A stretch of 64,000 bases of DNA from Thermoleophilia bacterium. GTDB lineage: Bacteria > Actinomycetota > Thermoleophilia > Gaiellales > Gaiellaceae. This document shows, piece by piece, positions 33,258-41,399 of the stretch. The position numbers and the translations under genes are program-made. The stretch is taken from assembly GCA_020845695.1 (NCBI GenBank), contig JADLFG010000029.1, positions 62,001 to 126,000 of the forward strand, read 5' to 3'. Positions within the stretch are counted from its first letter, which is position 1. The number at the start of each line of letters is the position of its first letter. The notes beneath the pieces were generated by a model. The model ran no database searches and was not told where the DNA came from. It worked only from the letters and a program-made list of their open reading frames with translations.

Positions 33258-33976
33258 TGGCCGTGACCGCCGGGATCACCCACCTGTCCGATACCCGGGC
33301 AGAGATCGACGTCGACGTCATCGAGCACCTGAACCGGGAGCTGCGTCGCCTGACGGCGGAGGGCGTGACCGAGATCGTGATCCGCAACCCACGCTCGCGC
33401 CACAACCTCGCGGTCGGCCAGGGCGCGGGCGTTCGGATCTTCTTCGACGGCTCCTGCGGCTACTACTGCGGCGGGCTCAACAACGGCGCCGAGATCGAGG
33501 TCGCCCGCAACGTCGGCTGGGGCACGGGCGAGGCGATGGCCTCCGGCTCGATCCGGGTCGGCGGCTCCGCCGCGCTGGGTACCGGCGCCGGGATGCGCGG
33601 CGGTCTGATTCACGTCAAGGGCGACTGCGGCCCCCGTACCGGCGCCGCGATGAAGGGCGGCACGCTGATCGTCGAGGGCTCCGTCGGCTACCTCGCCGGC
33701 TTCATGACTCACGCCGGCGACCTGAGCGTGCTCGGCAACGCGGGCGAGGCGCTCGGCGATTCGCTCTGGGAAGGGCGGATCTACGTCGCGGGCGAGATTC
33801 GCGGCCTCGGCAACGACGCGAACGCGGTCGAGCCCGACGACGAGGACTCTGCCCGCGTGCACGCGCTCCTGCGCGAGCAGGGGATCGACGGGCAGTTCGC
33901 GTTCAAGAAGATCGTTGCCGGCCAGAAGCTCTGGTACTTCGACAATCGCAACCCGGAGGCCTGGCTGAAGATATGA
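33257..33976 (+). CDS. glxC: GlxC / glutamate synthase C-terminal-domain protein, locus B (239 aa)
   Basis: This is a stand-alone GXGXG beta-helix domain equivalent to the end of GltB. Repeated turns GSIRVGGSAALGTGAGMRGG, LIHVKGDCGPRTGAAMKGG and LIVEGSVGYLAGFM are clear. It is the structural subunit of an N-methylglutamate-synthase-like complex with the flanking genes. Overlaps of 1 bp upstream and 4 bp downstream indicate stoichiometric expression. Its locus A paralog is at 14793. Confidence 0.92.
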   Translation: MAVTAGITHLSDTRAEIDVDVIEHLNRELRRLTAEGVTEIVIRNPRSRHNLAVGQGAGVRIFFDGSCGYYCGGLNNGAEIEVARNVGWGTGEAMASGSIRVGGSAALGTGAGMRGGLIHVKGDCGPRTGAAMKGGTLIVEGSVGYLAGFMTHAGDLSVLGNAGEALGDSLWEGRIYVAGEIRGLGNDANAVEPDDEDSARVHALLREQGIDGQFAFKKIVAGQKLWYFDNRNPEAWLKI

Positions 33977-35352
33977 GCAGCGATCTCCCCCGCCACCCCG
34001 CCCCCGACGGGCACGAGCCGCAGATCGTCCAGGGCCGCTCGCACGTCTGGCGGGCCGAGATCATCCGCGACATCCAGGCGAAGGCCGAGCTCGGCCGCTA
34101 CCAGATCCGCGGCTTCTCGACCTTCCAGAAGTTCCCCTCTCTGGACGAGCTCGTCTTCCTGCCGGCCGCGATGACGCGCCTGCCGCTCGAGGGCTACCGC
34201 GAGCACTGCGTGACCGAGACCGTTGTCGGCGGCGGCCAGCCGGAGCTCGTCTCGCGACCGCTCGAGCTCGCGATCCCCGTCTACCTGACCTCGATGAGCT
34301 TCGGTGCGCTCGGGACGAACGCGAAGATGGCGCTCGGGATGGGCTTCTCCCGCGCCGGCTCGGCGACCTGCACCGGCGAGGGCGGGATGCTCGAGGAGGA
34401 GCGCGACGCCTCGACGCGCCTGATCTACCAGATGACGCCGTCGCGCTACGGCCTCGATCTCGAGCACCTGCGCAAGGCCGATGCGATCGAGATCGTGGTC
34501 GGGCAGGGCGCGAAGCCCGGCACCGGGGGGATGCTGCTCGGGATGAAGGTCTCCGAGAAGGTCGCGGGCATGCGCACACTGCCCGTCGGCGTCGACCAGC
34601 GCTCCGCCGTTCGCCACCCGGACTTCCTCGGGGCGGACGACCTCCAGGTCAAGATCCTCGAGCTCCGGGAGGCGACCGACTACCAGACGCCGATCATCCT
34701 CAAGCTGCCGGCCTGTCGCGTCCGGGAGGACGTCAAGATCGCGGCCAAGACCGGCTGCGACGCGATCGTCGTCGACGGCACCGAGGGCTCGACGGCGGCG
34801 GCACCCGAGTTTCAGCTCGACCACACGGGTATCCCGACCCTCGCCGCGATCCCGGCCGCGCGCCGCGCGCTCGAGGAGATCGGGATGTACGGCAAGGTGA
34901 CGCTGATTGCGTCGGGCGGGATCCGCAACGGCGTCGACGCCGCCAAGGCGCTCGCTCTGGGCGCGGACTGCGTCGCGATCGGGACGGCGGCGCTCGTCGC
35001 GCTCGGGTGCAACGCGCCCCGCCACGTCGAGGACTATCGGGCGCTCGGGACCGAGCCGGGGGCCTGTCACCACTGCCACACCGGCCGCTGCCCGGTCGGG
35101 ATCACGACGCAGGACCCGGAGCTCGAGGCGCGCCTCGACCCGGAGCAGGGCGCCGAGCGCGTCCGCAACTTCCTCAGCGCGATGACCATGGAGATGACGG
35201 TGATCGCGAAGTCCTGCGGCAAGGGGAATGTCCACAATCTCGAGCCCGAGGATCTCCGTGCCGTCTCGCTCGAGGCCTCCGCTTTGACCGGGGTGCCGCT
35301 GGCGGGCGTCGACTGGGCCGTCGGGCCGGACACGTTCGGGAGGGGAGGCTAG
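33973..35352 (+). CDS. glxD: GlxD / N-methylglutamate synthase large-subunit-like, locus B (459 aa)
   Basis: This is the FMN-binding synthase subunit. TSMSFGALGTNAKMALGMG, GQGAKPGTGGMLLG, VVDGTEGSTAAAPEF and LIASGGIRNGVDAAKALALGAD form the FMN barrel. CHHCHTGRCPVGITTQDP supplies cysteines for the iron-sulfur cluster. The expected chemistry is transfer of an amine onto 2-oxoglutarate or glutamate with reducing power from glutamine-derived flow. The amine substrate is unknown. It is fused to neither the amidotransferase nor the beta-helix domain, as in methylotroph mgsABC and rhizobial glxBCD. Its paralog is at 13303. Confidence 0.9.
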   Translation: MSSDLPRHPAPDGHEPQIVQGRSHVWRAEIIRDIQAKAELGRYQIRGFSTFQKFPSLDELVFLPAAMTRLPLEGYREHCVTETVVGGGQPELVSRPLELAIPVYLTSMSFGALGTNAKMALGMGFSRAGSATCTGEGGMLEEERDASTRLIYQMTPSRYGLDLEHLRKADAIEIVVGQGAKPGTGGMLLGMKVSEKVAGMRTLPVGVDQRSAVRHPDFLGADDLQVKILELREATDYQTPIILKLPACRVREDVKIAAKTGCDAIVVDGTEGSTAAAPEFQLDHTGIPTLAAIPAARRALEEIGMYGKVTLIASGGIRNGVDAAKALALGADCVAIGTAALVALGCNAPRHVEDYRALGTEPGACHHCHTGRCPVGITTQDPELEARLDPEQGAERVRNFLSAMTMEMTVIAKSCGKGNVHNLEPEDLRAVSLEASALTGVPLAGVDWAVGPDTFGRGG

Positions 35353-35354
35353 CC

Positions 35355-36695
35355 GTGGTTGCCCAGGAGGATCTCGCCCGCGTCAAGGAGCTCTTCGACC
35401 TCCACGACGTCCACACCGTCGAGTGCGCCTTCGCCGACGTGTGGGGCCTGCCTCGCGGCAAGCGCGTCCCGGCGAGTCACTTCCTGAAGCTCGCCGAGAA
35501 GGGATTCGCGCTCGCGAACGTCGTGATGGTCTGGGACATGTGGTGCAACCTGTTCGACACGCCGTTCTGCAAGAGCTCGTCCGGGTGGCCGGACATGGTC
35601 GCGGTGCCGGATCTCTCGACGCTCCGCCTCGCCACGTGGCAGGAGGGCACGGCCTTCTGCATCTGCGACACGCTCGACGAGCAGACCCACGAGCCGCTGG
35701 CCGTCGACACCCGCCACCGCCTGCGCGGCGCCGTCGAGCGGGTCCGGGAGCACGGCTACGAGCCGATGATGGCGACCGAGATCGAGTTCCACCTCTGCAC
35801 GCCCGACTGGGAGCCCGTCTACCGCGGCGTCCACTGCTACTCGCTGCCCAAGGGCGGCGAGGTCGAGCCCGTCACCGGTGAGGTGCGCCGCAAGCTCGAG
35901 GCGTTCGGGATCGTCGTCGAGGCCTGCAACGTCGAGTATGGGCCCGCCCAGGTCGAGGTCAACCTCGAGTACGGCCCGGCGCTCCAGGTCGCTGACAACA
36001 CGATGATCTTCAAGTACGTCGTCAAGGAGATCGCGCGGCAGCACGGCCTGCGCGCGACGTTCATGGCGAAGCCTTTCTTCGGCGAGGCGGGCAACGGCCT
36101 CCACGTCCACCAGAGCCTCCGCTCGCTCGAGACCGGCAAGAACGCCTTCGCGGCAGCCGATCTGGACGAGGGGCCGATCCGCTCGAGCGTGATGCGCCGC
36201 TGGCTGACCGGGCTGCTCGCCCACCAGATCGAGCTGACGGCGATCAACTGTCCGACGATCAACTCGTACAAGCGGGTCGAGGACTACTCGTTCGCCCCGA
36301 CGTGCGTCACCTGGGGCGGCGACAACCGGACGGTCGCGGTGCGGTCGGTGATGGGCCACGGCGAGTCGACCCGGCTCGAGGCCCGTGGCGCCGCGGCCGA
36401 CGCGAACCCGTACCTCGTTCTCGCGAGCCTGCTCCACGCCGGCCTCGACGGGCTCGAGTGCGAGCTGCCGCTGCCTCCGATGACGCCCGGCGACGCGTAC
36501 GTCGACACGACGTCGCCGCGGATCCCGACCACGCTCGAGGCCGCGGTCGCCGAGCTCGAGCGCAGCACGTTCCTGCGCGGCATCTACGGCGACCTGTTCC
36601 TCGACACGTTCGCGGAGATGCTCCGCCACGAGGTCGGCGTGTTCGCGCGCCAGGTGACCGACTGGGAGCGCGACCGCTACATCGAGGTCGTGTGA
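35355..36695 (+). CDS. glnT: Glutamine-synthetase-family ligase (GlnT / gamma-glutamylamide synthetase type), locus B (446 aa)
   Basis: This is a second GS-like amine ligase. The N-terminal domain contains [17 protein letters not shown]. The catalytic domain shows [55 protein letters not shown] and [25 protein letters not shown]. It differs strongly from the locus A enzyme (about 25-30 % by eye), so the two may use different amines. GTG 35355 follows GGGGAGG. Its stop overlaps the BMC-P gene by 1 bp, directly welding gamma-glutamylation to shell production. Confidence 0.88.
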   Translation: MVAQEDLARVKELFDLHDVHTVECAFADVWGLPRGKRVPASHFLKLAEKGFALANVVMVWDMWCNLFDTPFCKSSSGWPDMVAVPDLSTLRLATWQEGTAFCICDTLDEQTHEPLAVDTRHRLRGAVERVREHGYEPMMATEIEFHLCTPDWEPVYRGVHCYSLPKGGEVEPVTGEVRRKLEAFGIVVEACNVEYGPAQVEVNLEYGPALQVADNTMIFKYVVKEIARQHGLRATFMAKPFFGEAGNGLHVHQSLRSLETGKNAFAAADLDEGPIRSSVMRRWLTGLLAHQIELTAINCPTINSYKRVEDYSFAPTCVTWGGDNRTVAVRSVMGHGESTRLEARGAAADANPYLVLASLLHAGLDGLECELPLPPMTPGDAYVDTTSPRIPTTLEAAVAELERSTFLRGIYGDLFLDTFAEMLRHEVGVFARQVTDWERDRYIEVV

Positions 36696-36985
36696 TGGAC
36701 GTCTGCCGCGTCGTCGGCCAGGCGGTCTCGACCGCGAAGGACGAGGGGCTGCACGGCACCAAGCTCCTGCTCGTCCGCGTGGCGGGGCCGGACGGCACGC
36801 CGGGCGGCGACGCGTTCGCTGCCACCGACACGGTCGGGGCGGGGGAGGGCGAGCTCGTGCTCGTCGCCCGCGGCTCGGCCGCCCGCAGCACAAAGAGGAC
36901 CGGCGGCGTCCCCACGGACGCCGCCATCGTCGCGATCCTCGACTCGCTCTCGGTCGACGGAGCGGTCACGTACCACAAGGGATGA
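36695..36985 (+). CDS. eutN: BMC-P pentameric vertex protein, locus B (96 aa)
   Basis: This is an EutN/CcmL-family vertex protein. [21 protein letters not shown] opens the barrel, then LLLVRVAG and [22 protein letters not shown], ending [12 protein letters not shown]. It is slightly longer than the locus A paralog because of a loop ([10 protein letters not shown]). The ATG overlaps the GlnT-like stop (GTGATG). It is needed to close the shell. Confidence 0.95.
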   Translation: MDVCRVVGQAVSTAKDEGLHGTKLLLVRVAGPDGTPGGDAFAATDTVGAGEGELVLVARGSAARSTKRTGGVPTDAAIVAILDSLSVDGAVTYHKG

Positions 36986-37047
36986 GCACACCGCAGTCCC
37001 GCAGGCAAGGAGCGAGCCCGAGGGCTCGGAAAGGAGAAGGAGGAACG

Positions 37048-37353
37048 ATGGCACGGAACGGCAGCATGCAGGCGCTCGGGATGATCGAGACGCGTGGTCT
37101 CGTCGGCGCGATCGAGGCGGCCGACGCGATGGTGAAGGCCGCGAACGTCACGCTCGTCGGCAAGGAGCAGGTCGGTGGCGGCTACGTCACGGTCCTCGTC
37201 CGCGGCGATGTCGGCGCGGTCAAGGCGTCGACCGATGCGGGCGCCGAGGCGGCCGCCAAGGTCGGCGAGCTCGTCTCGACGCACGTGATCGCGCGGCCGC
37301 ACGAGGACGTCGAGGCGCTGCTCCCCGGCGTCAAGTCGACCGCGACGGCCTAG
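37048..37353 (+). CDS. BMC-H hexameric shell protein 1, locus B (101 aa)
   Basis: This is the main facet tile. [39 protein letters not shown] and [13 protein letters not shown] are canonical. It is very similar to the locus A hexamer, with the same pore loop GGGY. The C-terminus carries a short extra tail ([13 protein letters not shown]). A strong GGAGAAGGAGG ribosome site at 37033-37043 suggests high expression, as expected for the most abundant shell protein. Confidence 0.96.
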   Translation: MARNGSMQALGMIETRGLVGAIEAADAMVKAANVTLVGKEQVGGGYVTVLVRGDVGAVKASTDAGAEAAAKVGELVSTHVIARPHEDVEALLPGVKSTATA

Positions 37354-37389
37354 TAGACCACCGAGACGACCGAGAAGGAGGTGCGCCAG

Positions 37390-38766
37390 ATGCAGGGCGC
37401 TGACTTCGACGCGATCGTTCGCGCGGTGGTCCGCGAGCTGGGCGGCCAGGGTGCCGGCGGGGCGAGCAGCCTCGTGCAGGCCCCGCCGAACGGCGGCGCG
37501 GGCGGGGGGCTGGCCATGGTCCCGCATCCGCCGAACACGCGTCTCATCCCCGACCCGCCGCTCGCCACGCGGGAGCCCTCTCCGCACCGCGAGCGCTACG
37601 GCGCGGGCAAGACGAAGGTCACCGTGCTCGGTGCGGGCCACGGCGGCTCGGCGATGGCCGGGCACCTGACGCTGCTCGGCTTCGACGTCACCGTGTTCTC
37701 GATCTACGGGCGCGAGCTCGATCCGATCGAGGCCAAGGGCGGCGTCGACATGATCGGCGAGGAGGTGCGCGGCCAGGCCAAGTACGCGCGCATCTGCCGC
37801 TCGATCGACGAGGCCGTCAAGGGCGCCGACCTGATCATGATCGCCGCGCCCGCGATCGCCCATCGCGTCTACGCGACGCTGCTCGCGCCGATCCTCCAGG
37901 ACGGGCAGGTCATCTGCCTGAACCCGGGCCGGACGGGCGGCGCGCTCGAGTTCGCGCAGGTGCTGACGCGGTTTGCCTGCCGCGCCGACATCGTGCTCGG
38001 CGAGACGCAGACGTTCATCTACGCGGCCGAGCAGCGCGGGCCGGGCACGGTCGAGATCCTGAAGGAGAAGTTCCGGATGCGCGCCTCGGCGCTCCCCGCG
38101 TCCGCGAACGACCAGTTCATCAACGTGATCCGGGGCCTCTACCCGCAGATCGAGGCGGGCGAGAACGTGCTCGAGACGTCGATCAACAACATCGGCGGCG
38201 TCGTCCACCCGACCGCGATGCTGCTCAACTCGCACGTGGTCGAGGAGGTTGCCGGCGGCAACACCGACCTGCGCTTCTACAAGAACCAGATCGGTCCCAC
38301 CGTCGCGAACCTCGTGATGGAGCAGATGGACGGCGAGAAGTGCGAGCTCGCGCGCACGTTCGGCCTGCGCGAGATCTGGTCGGTCAAGGAGTGGTACGAG
38401 CAGTCCTACCGCGTGACCGGCTCGGACATGTGGGACGCGATGCAGCGCAACCCGTACTACGAGGGCTTCACGGCGCCGCCGCACATCCTCACCTACAACC
38501 ACCTCGTCGACGAGATCCCGAACACGCTCGTGCCGGTCTCGGAGCTCGGTCGTGCCCTTGGCGTCGACACGACGATGACCGACGTGATCATCGATCTCGG
38601 CTGCGCGATGACCCAGATCGACGTCCGCAAGCACGGCCGCACCCTCGAGGTGCTCGGGCTGGACGGGATGACGAAGGACGAGATGCTCCACTACGTCAAC
38701 TTCGAGCCGCTCGGGGGGCGCTGCCGCGAGATCGGCGTCTGCCGGGCCCTGCCCTACTACCGCTAG
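37390..38766 (+). CDS. NAD/NADP octopine/nopaline (opine) dehydrogenase-family enzyme with N-terminal encapsulation-like peptide (458 aa)
   Basis: Residues about 75-260 form a Rossmann domain (VTVLGAGHGGSAMAGHLTLLG; LIMIAAPAIAHRVYATLLAP), and the rest is the helical opine-dehydrogenase domain with a long NNIGGVVHPTAMLLNSHVVE segment. The family reversibly joins an amino acid and a 2-oxoacid or carbonyl through a secondary amine. Residues 4-19 (ADFDAIVRAVVRELGG) form an amphipathic helix, followed by a Pro/Gly/Ala linker of about 50 residues. That is the architecture of microcompartment encapsulation peptides. It lies between BMC-H and the acylating ALDH. Proposed role: oxidative cleavage of an N-alkylglutamate inside the shell, giving aldehyde plus glutamate. 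ATG 37390 follows AAGGAGG. Confidence 0.82.
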   Translation: MQGADFDAIVRAVVRELGGQGAGGASSLVQAPPNGGAGGGLAMVPHPPNTRLIPDPPLATREPSPHRERYGAGKTKVTVLGAGHGGSAMAGHLTLLGFDVTVFSIYGRELDPIEAKGGVDMIGEEVRGQAKYARICRSIDEAVKGADLIMIAAPAIAHRVYATLLAPILQDGQVICLNPGRTGGALEFAQVLTRFACRADIVLGETQTFIYAAEQRGPGTVEILKEKFRMRASALPASANDQFINVIRGLYPQIEAGENVLETSINNIGGVVHPTAMLLNSHVVEEVAGGNTDLRFYKNQIGPTVANLVMEQMDGEKCELARTFGLREIWSVKEWYEQSYRVTGSDMWDAMQRNPYYEGFTAPPHILTYNHLVDEIPNTLVPVSELGRALGVDTTMTDVIIDLGCAMTQIDVRKHGRTLEVLGLDGMTKDEMLHYVNFEPLGGRCREIGVCRALPYYR

Positions 38767-38778
38767 ACGGGGGACGGG

Positions 38779-40254
38779 ATGGCTGACGTCGAGCGGTCGA
38801 AGGCCCAGGCGGACGAGCTCGCCCTGCGCGCGCACGCGGCCGCGCAGGCCTGGGCCGGCGCCGGCCAGGCCGACGTCGACCGGGTGATCGAGGCGATGGC
38901 GCAGGCCGGGACCGAGCACGCGCAGCGGCTCGCCGACCTCGCCTACGAGGAGACCGGCTACGGGAGGCCCGATCACAAGGCCTTCAAGAACCTGTTCAAC
39001 TCGCAGTTTCTCTACGAGTTCATCCGGCACGTCCCGACCGTCGGCGTGATCGCCGAGCACCCGTCCCGCCGCTATGTCGAGATCGCGGAGCCGGTCGGCG
39101 TCGTCGCCGGGCTCGTACCGGTCACGAACCCGACCTCGACCGTGATGTTCAAGGCGCTGATCGCGCTCAAGGCTCGTAACGCGATCGTCTGCGCACCGCA
39201 CCCGCGGGCGGTGCGCTGCTCGGCGGAGACGGCGCGGCTGATGGACGAGGCGGCGACCGACGCGGGCGCGCCGCCGAACCTCGTCCAGTGCATGACCGAA
39301 GTGTCGCTCGAGGGCACCGACGCGCTCATGCGCCACTACCGCACCGACCTCGTGCTCGCGACGGGCAGCCGGGCGATGGTGCTCGCCGCGTACTCGTCCG
39401 GCAAGCCGACCTACGCGGTCGGCCCCGGCAACACGACCGCGTACGTGCACCGCAGCGCCGCGGACCCCGGCGAGACCGCCGCGATGCTGATCGTCTCCTC
39501 CACGTTCGACAACGGCACGCCCTGCGCATCCGAGCAGGCCGTCGTCGCCGACGGGGAGATCGCCGGGCGGCTGCGCGCCGAACTCGAGGCTCGCGGCGCC
39601 TACTTCTGCAACGAGCGGGAGCAGGCGGCGGTCGAGCGGATGTGCTTCCCGCAGGGCGCCAAGGGGCCAGCGGCCGTCGACATCGTCGGTCAGTTCCCAT
39701 CGAGGCTCGCCGAGCTGGCGGGGATCACGGTGCCGGAGGGAACGCGGATGCTCGTCGTCAGGCCGATCGGCGTCGGCCGCGAGCACCCGCTCTCCCGGGA
39801 GATCCTCTGCCCGATTCTCAAGTGGTACGAGGGTCGCACTGAGGAGGAGGCCTTCGCGACCGTGCACGCGCTCCTGAAGTACGGGGGCGACGGGCACACG
39901 GCGGCGATTCACGCGGAAGACGACGGCGTCATCGGCCGCTTCGCGGGCCGGATGCCCGCCTACAGGATCGTCGTCAACGAGACGGCGATCTTCGGCGCCT
40001 CCGGCTTCACGACGGGCGTCGACCCGTCGTACATGCTCGGCACGGGCACGATCGGGGGCACGATCAGCTCCGACAACATCGGCCCGCGCCACCTCGTCAA
40101 CGTCAAGCGCGTGGCGATGCCGGTGCGCTCGTGGCGCGAGGCCGGGCTCGAGGAGGCCGGCAAGGGGCCCCACCATTTCGCCCCGCCCGTCGCGTCGCCC
40201 GACCTGGAGGCGTTCGTGCGCGAGATCGTGGAAAGGGTGATGGCACGTGGCTAG
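38779..40254 (+). CDS. CoA-acylating aldehyde dehydrogenase with C-terminal encapsulation-like peptide (491 aa)
   Basis: This is a signature metabolosome enzyme of the EutE, PduP, SauS and AdhE-N type, which converts an aldehyde plus CoA to acyl-CoA with NAD+. PVGVVAGLVPVTNPTS and KALIALKARNAIVCAPHPRA mark the acylating branch, and the catalytic cysteine is in FDNGTPCASEQ (C249). After a short linker (HHFAPPVASP) the last 17 residues, DLEAFVREIVERVMARG, form an amphipathic helix like known cargo tails. The stop overlaps the following BMC-H gene. This is the best single indication of what the locus B shell does: it contains an aldehyde-to-acyl-CoA step. Confidence 0.92.
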   Translation: MADVERSKAQADELALRAHAAAQAWAGAGQADVDRVIEAMAQAGTEHAQRLADLAYEETGYGRPDHKAFKNLFNSQFLYEFIRHVPTVGVIAEHPSRRYVEIAEPVGVVAGLVPVTNPTSTVMFKALIALKARNAIVCAPHPRAVRCSAETARLMDEAATDAGAPPNLVQCMTEVSLEGTDALMRHYRTDLVLATGSRAMVLAAYSSGKPTYAVGPGNTTAYVHRSAADPGETAAMLIVSSTFDNGTPCASEQAVVADGEIAGRLRAELEARGAYFCNEREQAAVERMCFPQGAKGPAAVDIVGQFPSRLAELAGITVPEGTRMLVVRPIGVGREHPLSREILCPILKWYEGRTEEEAFATVHALLKYGGDGHTAAIHAEDDGVIGRFAGRMPAYRIVVNETAIFGASGFTTGVDPSYMLGTGTIGGTISSDNIGPRHLVNVKRVAMPVRSWREAGLEEAGKGPHHFAPPVASPDLEAFVREIVERVMARG

Positions 40255-40516
40255 CGCGATCGGCATGGTGGAGGCGCGCGCGTACATCGCGGCGGTTGCC
40301 GCCGCGGACGCGATGCTGAAGGCGGCCCAGGTGACGCTGTCGGGGCCGATCAAGAAGGTCGACCCGGGCCTCATGACCGTGACCGTGACGGGTGAGGTCT
40401 CGGCGGTGCGCTCGGCGGTCGACGCGGGCGCCCAGGAGGCCGCGCGCGTGGGCGAGCTCGTCTCGGCGCACGTGATCCCGCGGCCCGAGGACGGCACCGA
40501 CGGGCTCCTGAGGTAG
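40247..40516 (+). CDS. BMC-H hexameric shell protein 2, locus B (89 aa)
   Basis: This is a second, divergent hexamer. AIGMVEARAYIAAVAAADAML and VSAHVIPRPEDGTDGLL are standard, but the pore-side loop reads SGPIKKVDPGLMTV instead of GGGYVTV. It would therefore form a pore of different size or charge, suggesting a role in passage of a specific substrate or cofactor. GTG 40247 overlaps the ALDH stop by 8 bp, and the gene is followed after 2 bp by the BMC-T gene. Confidence 0.95.
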   Translation: MASAIGMVEARAYIAAVAAADAMLKAAQVTLSGPIKKVDPGLMTVTVTGEVSAVRSAVDAGAQEAARVGELVSAHVIPRPEDGTDGLLR

Positions 40517-40518
40517 CC

Positions 40519-41148
40519 GTGCCGGACTTCCAGCTTCGCAGCTACGTTCGCATCGACTGCATGCAGCCGCAGTACGCGGCGTACGTCGGCGCGACCGTCC
40601 AGGGAGACATCCCGGTCGCCGGGATGGCCGAGCTGTTCATCGAGGTGGCGCCGTCGAACGAGGTCTACCGGGTCGCCGACGTGGCCCTGAAAGCCGCCGA
40701 CGTCCGGCCCGGGACCCAGTTCGTCGAGCGCGAGTTCGGCCTGCTCGAGGTGCACTCGTTCGACCCGTCGGCGGTCGAGGCGGCGGCCCAGGCGATCTTC
40801 TCGCTCACCGGCCTGACCGAGGCGGACGCGATCGCGCCCGAGGTGGCCTCGGCCCAGGTGATCACGAACGTCGATCCCTACCAGGCCCAGCTGATCAACA
40901 AGTTTCGCCGCGGCGCCCTGCTCGTGCCCGGTCAGACGCTGCTCGTGATGGAGATCGCGCCGGCCGCCTACGTGACGCTGGCCGCCAACGAGGCGGAGAA
41001 GGCCTCCGACATCGACCAGGTCTACATCTCGAACGTCGGTCGCTTCGGGCGGCTGATGGTGGCCGGGCTCGAGTCGGAGGTGCTCGCGGCGCGTGACGGG
41101 GCGCTCGCGGCGATCGAGTCGCTCGCGAGACGCGGGGTGGCCGCGTGA
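40519..41148 (+). CDS. BMC-T (tandem-domain, trimeric) shell protein, locus B (209 aa)
   Basis: This is a two-domain trimeric tile. The halves read [25 protein letters not shown] and [24 protein letters not shown]. The order of elements resembles the permuted domains of EutL-type proteins that form large gated pores. It opens with [12 protein letters not shown], shared with its locus A paralog. A gated pore would suit bulky cofactors or a glutamyl conjugate. The last codons overlap the 84-aa gene by 4 bp. Confidence 0.9.
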   Translation: MPDFQLRSYVRIDCMQPQYAAYVGATVQGDIPVAGMAELFIEVAPSNEVYRVADVALKAADVRPGTQFVEREFGLLEVHSFDPSAVEAAAQAIFSLTGLTEADAIAPEVASAQVITNVDPYQAQLINKFRRGALLVPGQTLLVMEIAPAAYVTLAANEAEKASDIDQVYISNVGRFGRLMVAGLESEVLAARDGALAAIESLARRGVAA

Positions 41149-41399
41149 GCCGGCTCGTCGACCACGACGCCGTCGCCCTGCTCGCAGCCCAGTCGCGCGT
41201 CCGTGCCGTCGTGCGGCGCGTGCTCTGGCGCGACTTCCCGGGAGCCGCCTCGGCCGAGCTCGTCGAGCGGGTCTGTCAGGCCGTGTTCAAGGAGCTTCGC
41301 CTCTGCTGCGGCGACTGCGCCTGCGGCGCTCCCGAGCCGGGCCCCGGTGTCGCGCTCCAACTGCAACCGATTGCCAACCGGAGGTGTGGCTGTCGATGA
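41145..41399 (+). CDS. Cys-rich small protein of BMC locus B (84 aa), unknown
   Basis: I do not recognise this family. An N-terminal helical half (AVALLAAQSRVRAVVRRVLW; AELVERVCQAVFKELRL) resembles encapsulation-type helices. A cysteine-rich end follows, with CCGDCACG and a terminal CGC (seven cysteines in all), suggesting metal or Fe-S binding. It is translationally coupled at both ends: GTGA with the BMC-T gene and ATGA with the MDH-like gene. It may be a lumen redox protein, a metallochaperone or an adaptor that recruits a partner to the shell. Coupling on both sides and codon use support it as a real gene. Confidence 0.7.
   Translation: MSRLVDHDAVALLAAQSRVRAVVRRVLWRDFPGAASAELVERVCQAVFKELRLCCGDCACGAPEPGPGVALQLQPIANRRCGCR

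Noticed and set aside
36307..40755. A 1482-codon open frame on the minus strand across BMC locus B
   Set aside because: It mirrors the plus-strand genes in a high-GC sequence, is low-complexity and Arg/Asp/Val-rich, and has no recognisable domain. The plus-strand genes have clear families.
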